In this document: positions 37,437 to 64,000 of the stretch, piece after piece
How positions within the stretch are numbered: position 1 is the first letter of the stretch
Layout: every line of letters begins with the position of its first letter
From: Onchidella celtica
Lineage: Eukaryota; Mollusca; Gastropoda; Systellommatophora; Onchidiidae
Length of the DNA: 64,000 nucleotides
Direction: 5' to 3'
Assembly: GCA_963931925.1 (NCBI GenBank)
Contig: OZ007569.1
Span: 71,581,618 to 71,645,617, forward strand
Notes under the pieces: generated by a model
The model's database searches: none
What the model saw: only the letters and a program-made list of their open reading frames with translations
Told to the model about the DNA's origin: nothing
Translations under genes and position numbers: made by a program

Positions 37437-40370
37437 AATGAATTTTACGAGAAAAATAAATTAGAAATGAAAAGAAGATAAAAATTATTCAAACTTTTTT
37501 GCTTTTCACTAAGACCTTCTGTTTGACCGTTTCATTTTTGTTTTGTTTCTTTTTTTTTTTTTTTTACACAATCCTACTTATTAATTAACTTTGCACGACC
37601 ATCTCTGGAAAGGGAAAAATAAAAACCACAGAAAATCTGTGGGGTCGCAGCAAGGCTTAAAGCCAAGTCAGAAATTACGCGAGGCTTTGCTTCATACAAC
37701 TTGTTCTTTTTGCCCGTTTTGACAACTCTGGAAAGCGTTCTTATGCTCTTCACAGATCTCCGTCTCCCTCTAATCCATTGTAAACTGTTCATGGCCTGAG
37801 GGCAATGCCACCCCTCCCCCTTACCCGTCCCGCATTCCTACTTTACAGAGTTCTATATAACAGTAAACACACAGATGATTGTAACTAGATGTCGAGCTCT
37901 GCAGAGTTGGATAAATTTTGCCTCCACACAATAGTTTAATGACTTAATGAACTTGGGTAGATTCTCAATTCACGACCAAATTACCCTGCCGGAGGCAGTT
38001 TCTCTATTGATGCATATGGAGGGAAACAGGGGGGGGGGGGGGGGAGCAGTCAGAACTGCCGTCCTTGTGAGCAAAAAAACGCTGTAAATCTGCCTGCAGG
38101 AGAAAATTGCTCGATCTTCTTAATATAATCGTCCCGCCATTGATTTTTTTCACCGTGAACCTTCCCCGTAGACTGTCGTAAACATGACTCTAAACAAAAT
38201 AATCTGGGCATAAATCTATCTATTGGCAGAACTAATGTCACAGTTTATTCCTCCGAATGCCAAAAATAGAAGAAAAAAGAGATCTTTTAATATGTTTGAA
38301 ATATATTGCGGTTTCTGTGCTGCATTTTTCCTTAAGTTTTCTTATAACGGCAGAGAAAATCACGTTGAAATTGATCAATTAAGTTTGTGGCCCAGCAACA
38401 TTGTTTTGTTCAAAAAGCCAAATTTTTATAGCTGAAATATTGTTTCGTATGAATACAGGTCTAGCACTTGAAGCTCTATATTTTAATGACGGCGAGGCTG
38501 GCGCTGATGTTGTCATCGGGCTTTACAACAAATAGTAAATAACAATAATAATAATAATAATAATAATAACAGTACATAGCATTCATAATAGCGCTTCGTC
38601 CCGTTAGCAACCAGGCTCTGAGTGATTAACAACATTTATATCATGTAAATCACACATAATACATGGGCATAGGCCTACTCAGGAAAAAAAATACAAAAAC
38701 TAGATGGACACTCAGAGTGTAAATAGACGACTCTTCAGTTGATGTTTAAAGGTCCTAACATTTTCAGTCTCTCTCAAAGACAGAGGCAGAGAATTACAAA
38801 TCCGAAGCCCTTGATAAGAAAGGGTTTTTCGCCCATGGGAATTTAAAACTTTTTAGTGTCTGCAGATGATCTAAGATATCACTGGTCGTGACGGTACATT
38901 GGAGGTCAAAATATCACTCAAATAAATTGTTGCGTTTTTGTACATACATCTGTGGCACAGGGTAGCCAGCTTATACATTATTAGTTTTTCTACTGGTAAC
39001 CAGTGCAAGCTCTGCAGTAGAGGTGATGCATAATCTCTTTTGCTTAAAGTCTAAAATATGAACCATTTATGAATATATTCATAAGTCAGGCCATCTCTAC
39101 TGAATATATCAATTTGATATTGAATCTCTGATTCCCCTTCGCAACCAGCAACAATCGGGAAATATCCAAAATTCACTCATTAAAAAGAATTTCTTTGGGG
39201 ACCCTCTGAGATTAGGGGCCCTTCATTAGTTTCATACTCGATTCGCCACTGATCCTTTAGCACCCTCATATCACAGAAAAAGGACAATATGCTATCCAGT
39301 GACTTCATGGTAGTGCAAAATCCATAAGATGACGTCATTGCTGTTCCTGGAAGAAGCTGCCGAAACGAAGGAGGTTTGTAGCCTACAAAAACAATGTATT
39401 TCATTTGCCAACTATGGCATCCCCAGCCCCCCCCCCCTCCAGTGACATCACAATCTTAATGAGCGTTAAATTTGCTGTAATAAATGGAGCAACAGTAAAA
39501 AAAAAAAAGTAGCGACATGGATGATCGAATAACTGACAAAACTAAAAGTAAAACTCTCTGCACTTCATACTTCCTCGAGGGCTGTTTAACAATTCGTATA
39601 AACATTGGCCCTAAATAAGGCCGTTAGAAACCAAGATGTGGACAAGTGAATCGATCAAAGGGAACAGGCTGCAAGTTTTGTCATCTGTGGACGTTGGCTA
39701 CTGCGACAATGAACACGAAGAAAAGGCCTCTAGGAAGTGGGAGGGGGGAGGGGGGGCACATAGTCAGAGAAAGGGACGATAAGCGCAGTGGCAGGCCCAT
39801 TTTTATGGGACCCTGCTTGAAAGGTTATGGAGCCCCTTCGCAACCAGAAACAATAAGGCAACATCCAAAATTCATTCATTAAAAATGTTTCTCCACGACC
39901 CTTTCCGGATAAAGCCCATGAAATTAGTTTCATAGTGGATCCGCCACTGGATATGTGACACAGAGACTATAACTTACCTGTATGGCACTTTGCTTGCTGA
40001 GCGCACACGCTAATCGGTAGGCTGGGTCAAACCTGAACAACAGGACTGTGGCCACAATCATCGTTGCCAAGGCTACTGCACGTCGTCTCCACGCTTTCCC
40101 ACTGACCCAAATACTTGTACTCAAGTGATGTGCATCCCTCTCGAAAAACGGCTTGGCAAAACTTTCAATTTGGGAAGCACTGTAACCCGACTTTGTGCAG
40201 AAAACGTGAATTTTCCTGATTTCTCCATCAATGAAATCCAGCTTTTCTTGAAGCGTCATTTTCTTGCTGATGTCAGCCAGATCGTTCGCTTCAGAGCCTT
40301 GTTTTGCCGCTGATGGTTTCAAGTCTTGTTTACCAGCTGAAGACACCGCACCCTTTCTTAAAGTCGCCAT
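20538..40370 (-). CDS. single-pass membrane protein with a JmjC/cupin_8-like domain lacking the iron ligands, complete, seven exons, 382 aa
   Basis: Exons in transcript order: 39978-40370, 28072-28173, 27045-27200, 24732-24868, 23432-23570, 21691-21820, 20538-20629. All are GT-AG and every phase agrees. Residues 1-96 are cytosolic by the positive-inside rule (GKAWRRR just before the membrane); a hydrophobic helix spans about 97-113. The rest should be luminal, with seven cysteines and sequons at N209 and N301. Landmarks are SDCELC (162-167), PVIVEDGTWDW (194-204), ENCNP (264-268), KRPYFLPP (279-286), SNWVF (293-297) and MQVKG (320-324). This is the order of the invertebrate membrane-anchored JmjC-like family, where DCxxC, a PVIV segment, RPYFLP and W-x-F precede the iron site. 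Here the HxD position reads K308-P309-V310 and the distal histidine position reads V362. A 2-oxoglutarate oxygenase activity is therefore unlikely. Function is unknown. The 393-nt first exon is separated from the rest by an 11.8-kb intron. Confidence 0.85.
20655..20873. mobile_element. TIR element with CAGGGTTCA ends, copy 1
   Basis: Left end CAGGGTTCACACTGG and right end (reverse complement) CAGGGTTCATACAAATTC. CAGGG ends are common in hAT elements, but a clean 8-bp target duplication was not seen. The interior (AAAAGTCCTTAAATT, then a GAGATTCAAAT block and CACACTGGATAAT) recurs without ends at about 59790-59945. It lies in the last intron of the JmjC-like gene. Confidence 0.6.
21940..22275 (+). 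mobile_element. LINE 3' end with (AAC)n tail, in an intron of the JmjC-like gene
   Basis: The plus frame 21935-22245 encodes RRDRIGNTKARGML, QRVKWFGHLLRMP, GSPRKTWTIDVK and AFRLAANQKRSS. This is the usual C-terminal tail of a LINE reverse transcriptase. The 3' end is a GTACAAGCAGAATGAA word followed by AACAACAACAA. It is 5'-truncated and in the same family as 13604-13850. Confidence 0.75.
22690..22990. repeat. imperfect tandem duplication, about 160-bp unit
   Basis: CATCAAGTGACAA occurs at 22751 and again at 22913, and the following CAGTG...GACC, CTGCTCTxC and CTCAACACC/CTGAACACC blocks repeat in the same order. The two units have diverged considerably. Confidence 0.5.
23079..23350. mobile_element. 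TIR element of the TCAGTTCTTGTTTG family, copy 2
   Basis: Left end CTCAGTTCTTGTTTGCTCC; right end (reverse complement) ATTAGTTCTATTTGTTCCTG. Shares its interior with the copies at 17508 and 54879 but is shorter, about 272 bp. It lies in the intron between the fifth and sixth exons of the JmjC-like gene. Confidence 0.6.
23643..23858. mobile_element. CCCAGCCA-ended MITE, copy 1, TA flanks
   Basis: Terminal inverted repeats CCCAGCCAACACCCCTACG and, from the right end, CCCAGCCAGCAACCCTATGG. TA lies on each side (23641-23642, 23859-23860). Interior words TAGGATTTCC, GGTTGGTAGGATTACCG-like and GATCTACGTAGGA recur in copies at about 30074-30282 and 37185-37397. Length is 216 bp with no coding capacity. 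Confidence 0.75.
24993..25150. mobile_element. short TIR element with CAGAGCCGTCTTAAC ends
   Basis: Left end CAGAGCCGTCTTAACGCAA; right end (reverse complement) CAGGGCCGTCTTAACACAA. The interior GGGCATTTGCCCA and GGGGCCCTAGGCAAAGCAG words suit a hAT-like MITE, although no 8-bp duplication is visible. Length is 158 bp. Confidence 0.65.
26253..26430. mobile_element. hAT-like MITE with CAGTGGCGGA ends, copy 1
   Basis: Left end CAGTGGCGGACC, right end (reverse complement) CAGTGGCGGATC. The flanking octamers GGAAGTAG (26245-26252) and GAAAGTAG (26431-26438) match at seven of eight positions, fitting the 8-bp target duplication of hAT elements. Related copies: 39786-39949 and a 5'-truncated one at about 39135-39251. 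Confidence 0.75.
26652..26946 (+). mobile_element. tRNA-related SINE, copy 1
   Basis: The head has an A-box-like TTAGTCTAGAGGCAAAG and a B-box-like GAGTTCGATTCC (26704-26715), the spacing of a RNA polymerase III promoter. The body shares GGACGAAAAACTCGGAGGGC, GCGCACGTTA, GGCAGTTGGAAATCG and CTGCCTGGGCAAAATT with copies at 43870-44163 and 51905-52131. Lies in an intron of the JmjC-like gene. Confidence 0.8.
27555..28035. repeat. (GAT)n-type microsatellite region
   Basis: About 480 bp dominated by GATGAT, GATAAT and GACGAT triplets. It ends about 37 bp downstream (in the minus-strand sense) of the second exon of the JmjC-like gene. Long open frames on the minus strand here are repeat artefacts. 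Confidence 0.85.
28257..28561. mobile_element. TIR element with ATATAGACCCTTTT ends
   Basis: Left end ATATAGACCCTTTTCACTCC, right end (reverse complement) ATATAGACCCTTTTGATTTACC. The interior is GC-rich and includes two adjacent TGGCATCnGA/GGATGGCATCG-like words. About 305 bp; directly abuts the next element. Confidence 0.65.
28563..28909. mobile_element. TIR element with GGTAGAATGCGCAT ends
   Basis: Left GGTAGAATGCGCATATCC and right (reverse complement) GGTAGAATGCGCATGACG share a 14-bp end. About 347 bp, with no transposase frame. It is joined head to tail with the ATATAGACCC element, suggesting one inserted at the edge of the other. Confidence 0.6.
29255..29545. repeat. CT/CTGT microsatellite enclosing a perfect hairpin
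   Basis: TCTCTC and CTGTCTGT runs fill the stretch. Within it, 29483-29521 is a perfect inverted repeat: an 18-base arm CATAGAGATACTATAATA, a three-base loop, and its exact complement. Confidence 0.85.
30074..30282. mobile_element. CCCAGCCA-type MITE, copy 2 (diverged)
   Basis: Shares GTCCCTATGTCAATC, TAGGATTTCCGTAGGATTGG, a CCATAGGGG word, GCGATGTTGTAACC and TCTACGTAGGAACGATGTC with copy 1 at 23643. The ends have decayed to CCTGCCAGCG and CGTTGCCGACTGAGCA-like forms. Confidence 0.6.
31315..31545. repeat. CT-rich microsatellite
   Basis: TCTCTCTC with interspersed TTTCTC and poly-C runs. Two overlapping 90-codon open frames here are artefacts of composition. Confidence 0.8.
32035..32110. repeat. 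(TG)n and (GTT)n microsatellite
   Basis: A pure TGTG run about 45 bases long is followed by GTTGTTGTTGTTG. Confidence 0.85.
33065..33527 (+). mobile_element. short non-autonomous Helitron, both ends visible
   Basis: Starts TCTATACTATATATA, the common 5' TC end, directly after an A. It ends with a GC-rich imperfect hairpin (TCCGGGCAGGGCCGGGGA) and CTAG at 33524-33527, directly before a T. Insertion between A and T with a TC start and CTAG end is the Helitron pattern. Length is 463 bp, so it needs transposition proteins from elsewhere. Confidence 0.7.
33865..34115. repeat. CTGTCTGCC microsatellite, forward orientation
   Basis: Runs of TGTCTGCCTGTCTG and close variants. About 620 bp downstream, the reverse-complement motif CAGACAGACAGG fills 34738-35030, so the two arrays face each other. 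Confidence 0.8.
34140..34405 (+). other. possible retroposed unit ending in poly(A)
   Basis: A unique stretch ends in a run of 15 A at 34400. It has a GGTTTGAGTTCAAACC word (34240-34255) that could be a decayed polymerase III B box. No A box and no second copy were seen, so this is only a suggestion. Confidence 0.2.
34738..35030. repeat. ACAGACAGACGG microsatellite, reverse complement of the array at 33865
   Basis: GACAGACAGACGGACG and variants, the complement of CTGTCTGCC. The pair can form a long stem with a loop of about 620 bp. Confidence 0.8.
35631..35964. mobile_element. TIR element with CCAGAGAGTATnnATGTATAGAGAGG ends
   Basis: Left end CCAGAGAGTATAGATGTATA and right end (reverse complement) CCAGAGAGTATGTATGTATA both continue GAGAGG. 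Inside, AGGTCGCTGCGGTAAACAA also appears in inverted orientation near 35845-35870. Length about 334 bp. Confidence 0.65.
37185..37397. mobile_element. CCCAGCCA-type MITE, copy 3 (diverged)
   Basis: Starts CCCAGCCAGAATCC, carries AGGATTTCCGTAGGGTTGG, TAGGATTACCGTAAG and GCGCGATATGGTCACC, and ends TGATTTCCGTAAGGTG then GGTTGGCAGG. Matches copies at 23643 and 30074. Confidence 0.6.
37403..37437. repeat. (AAT)n microsatellite
   Basis: About eleven AAT triplets directly after the CCCAGCCA-type MITE. Confidence 0.9.
39786..39949. mobile_element. hAT-like MITE with CAGTGGCGGA ends, copy 2
   Basis: Left CAGTGGCAGGCCC; right (reverse complement) CAGTGGCGGATCC. Flanks GATAAGCG and GATATGTG agree at six of eight positions. 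It ends 29 bp from the donor of the first exon of the JmjC-like gene. Confidence 0.65.
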
Positions 40371-40509
40371 TATTGATTTTGAGCGAGTATGCGCGAGCGC
40401 ACTCTTTCGTCGTTGAAATAGGCAGAAAAAGAATTGTTTAAACAGTCAAGTTACTATTTTTATAACAACTGTGGAAAACTACTTTCGGTTTCCCTCACAG
40501 ATTGTGAAC
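40371..40509. promoter_or_regulatory. bidirectional promoter between the JmjC-like gene and DDX52
   Basis: The two start codons point away from each other across 139 bp, so both 5' untranslated regions and the core promoter must share this stretch or overlap neighbouring coding sequence. It is GC-richer than its surroundings and holds TGCGCGAGCGCA (about 40390-40401), which matches the NRF1-type palindrome TGCGCATGCGCA at ten of twelve positions. No TATA box is evident. Whether the first exons contain more 5' untranslated introns is unknown. Confidence 0.65.
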
Positions 40510-61660
<21,151 letters not shown>

Positions 61661-61780
61661 ATGTCAGGAAGCTGAAGATCAAGTGATGCTGGCGGCCGGA
61701 TTGACATTTGGATGACTTATTACTGTGACTGTCATTTGGATGACAGTTGATTTATGATTGGCTATTGATTATGTTAATGT

Positions 61781-61786
61781 AATAAA
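61781..61786 (+). promoter_or_regulatory. poly(A) signal of DDX52
   Basis: AATAAA 121 bp after the stop codon, followed by GT/T-rich sequence (about 61800-61840). Confidence 0.7.
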
Positions 61787-62344
61787 TTTTGAAATTGATT
61801 GCATGTGTTATTGTTTGTATGTTCTTTTGTGTGTGTGGTTGAGGTGGTTTTTGGGGAGGGGGGGGGGGGGATGAATGACAAATCAATGTTTGAAATGTAT
61901 GTTAGGAAAATATTTTTGTTTAGGACTTCAGAGAAAAAATCTTTATCGGAGAAAGAAGTGAATAACATGATAGAGTAATATCAGAAGCTGACGAGAGATT
62001 AGCATGTGGAATTATTTGGATAAAAATGTTTTGTCGAGGAAAAATTTGTTGAAAAGACTCATGATCGATCTTGTAGAGTTCACAGATCATGAGAGGAGAA
62101 GTTGAGAAATTCAACAGTGAAAGAATTAGTGCTAGAGATTTGCAAGGAAAGCTTTGTCATGTTGAGCCGTTTGTGAACGACCTGGTAGATATCAGAATCC
62201 ATGTACAGTAGTAAGATTTATGTCACACAAGAGGTTTGCTTTGGTCAAACATGAACAAAAAGTACAGGGTCAAGGATGTTGGCATTAACATACAATGTAC
62301 ATGATGTAGGCTACAAAAATACCGGTGCTTGAGTTATTAATTAT

Positions 62345-62790
62345 ACACATGCGACAATTCTTTCTCTCTTTCACTCTCTCATTCTCTTCTTTTTTCTCTC
62401 CCTCACTTGCTCTCTTTTTCTTTCTTTCTCTCTCTCACTTAAATCTCTTTTTTTCTCTCTCTCTCTCTCTTTCTTCCTCTTTCCATTTCTTTCTCACTTG
62501 GTCTCTCTCTCTTTTTTTTCCTCCCTTTCTGGCATCTCTATTTCTTTCTTTCTCTCTTTCTCATTTTCTATCTCTCGTGCTCCTTTTTTTCTCTCTCTTT
62601 CTTTCTCTATTTCTCTTTCTCCCTCTCTCTCTCTGCTTTTTTTTTCACTTTCTCTTTCTCACTTCTCTCATTTTCTTCATATCTCTCTCTTTCTCTCTCT
62701 CTCTCTCTCACTTTCTTTCTCACCCTCTCACCTTTTCTCTCTTTCTTAATATTTCACACATTCTCTATTATCTATATCACAGTATATCCC
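62345..62790. repeat. CT/TTTC-rich microsatellite
   Basis: About 450 bp of TCTCTC, TTTCTTTC and variants. The 197-codon leucine/serine/phenylalanine-rich open frame over it is an artefact. Confidence 0.85.
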
Positions 62791-63199
62791 CCCCCCCCCT
62801 CTGTCTCTTTCCCATCCCACGTGCACTCTCATTTCTGCCCACAACCAGTTACTTTATACAAAACAATAATATTCCGTTGACAATGCACAGGAGGGGGAGG
62901 GGGGGGGGACGTTTGTAATGTTCATCAGAAGTCGGTAGCCTACATGTATATATCACACCTGTCACCAAGTTTATCGTCACTGTCATACATTATAGAAACC
63001 GCCATTTACTTTCACACCTGGGCCTGGGTGCCTACAAACAATGCTGGAAGACAGTCGACAGCTATGTACATGTAGGAGGGGGGGAGGTATTCTTTGCGTT
63101 CCAAACACAATTACAAACTCATCTATCGTAATGGCAGATGTGTTTATGGACTTTGTGCTGGTTGGAGAAAAAAAAAACATTTCAAAGCTTGGACTGAAC

Positions 63200-64000
63200 T
63201 AGATAGATAGATACAGACCTACTAGCCTACTGGTTGTCTGAATAGGTAGATAGATAGACGTACTACTGGTTGTCTGGATATAGATAGATAGATACAGACC
63301 TACTAGCCTACTGGTTGTCTGAATAGGCAGATAGATAGACCTACTACTGGTTGTCTGGATATAGATAGATAGATAGACAGACCTACTACTGGTTGTCTGT
63401 ATAGATAGATAGATATAGACAGTCCTACTACTGGTTGTCTGGATAGATAGATAGATATAGATAGATAGACAGACCTACTACTGGTTGTCTGGATAGATAG
63501 ATAGATATAGATAGATAGACAGACCAACTACTGGTTGTCTGGATAGGTAGATAGATATAGATAGATAGACAGACCTACTACTGGTTGTCTGGATAGATAG
63601 ATAGATATAGATAGATATAGACAGTCCTACTACTGGTTGTCTGGATAGATAGATAGATACAGATAGATATAGACAGTCCTACTACTGGTTGTCTGGATAG
63701 ATAGATAGATATAGATAGATATAGACAGTCCTACTACTGGTTGTCTGGATAGATAGATAGATATAGATAGATATAGACAGACCTACTACTGGTTGTCTGT
63801 ATACATAGATAGATATAGACAGTCCTACTACTGGCTGTCTGGATAGATAGATAGATATAGATAGATATAGACAGACCTACTACTGGTTGTCTGTATACAT
63901 AGATAGATATAGACAGTCCTACTACTGGTTGTCTGGATAGATAGATAGATATAGATAGATATAGACAGACCTACTACTGGTTGTCTGGATAGATAGATAG
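63200..64000. repeat. GATA-rich tandem array, 50-52-bp unit, reaching the right edge
   Basis: Each unit has the non-GATA core CCTACTACTGGTTGTCTGGA and a GATAGATAGATATAGATAGA filler. From about 63430 the core repeats every 50 bp, then every 52 bp; the first units (63200-63420) are more irregular. About fifteen units are in the window. Confidence 0.9.

Noticed and set aside
62325..62918. 197-codon open frame
   Set aside because: Entirely encoded by a CT/TTTC microsatellite; composition artefact.

Overview
This is a eukaryotic nuclear window, most likely from a marine invertebrate and probably a gastropod or other mollusc. That placement is an inference from intron-rich housekeeping genes, AT-rich introns packed with short non-autonomous transposons, tRNA-related SINEs, Helitron ends and RTE-like LINE debris. 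No prokaryotic or organellar signal was seen.

Four protein-coding genes were rebuilt exon by exon, with splice sites and reading phase agreeing across every junction used. (1) Minus strand, running off the left edge: two exons of mitochondrial ribosomal protein S5 (MRPS5, 1370-1982), with a weak candidate first exon at 3858-3909. (2) Plus strand, 7946-14464: a complete five-exon mitochondrial carrier of 301 aa in the SLC25A45/47/48 group. (3) Minus strand, 40370 down to 20538: a complete seven-exon gene of 382 aa. It encodes a single-pass membrane protein with a luminal JmjC/cupin_8-like domain in which all three iron-ligand positions are substituted, so it is probably a pseudoenzyme. (4) Plus strand, 40510-61660: a complete 14-exon DDX52/Rok1 DEAD-box RNA helicase of 543 aa. 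Genes 3 and 4 are head to head, with start codons only 139 bp apart, which implies a shared bidirectional promoter.

The rest is intron or intergenic DNA rich in mobile elements. It holds at least twelve terminal-inverted-repeat families (pogo-like, piggyBac-like, hAT-like and unassigned). It also holds Helitron 3' ends, a near-complete but broken RTE-like LINE plus three LINE 3' fragments, and a tRNA-headed SINE in three copies. Satellite-like features include a 55-bp minisatellite interrupted by that SINE, a 50-52-bp GATA-rich array at the right edge, many CT/GAT/AAT/CTG microsatellites, and a 132-bp palindrome with no spacer. The four genes belong to unrelated housekeeping processes (mitochondrial translation, mitochondrial transport, membrane/secretory function, 18S rRNA processing); apart from the shared promoter nothing ties them into one pathway.
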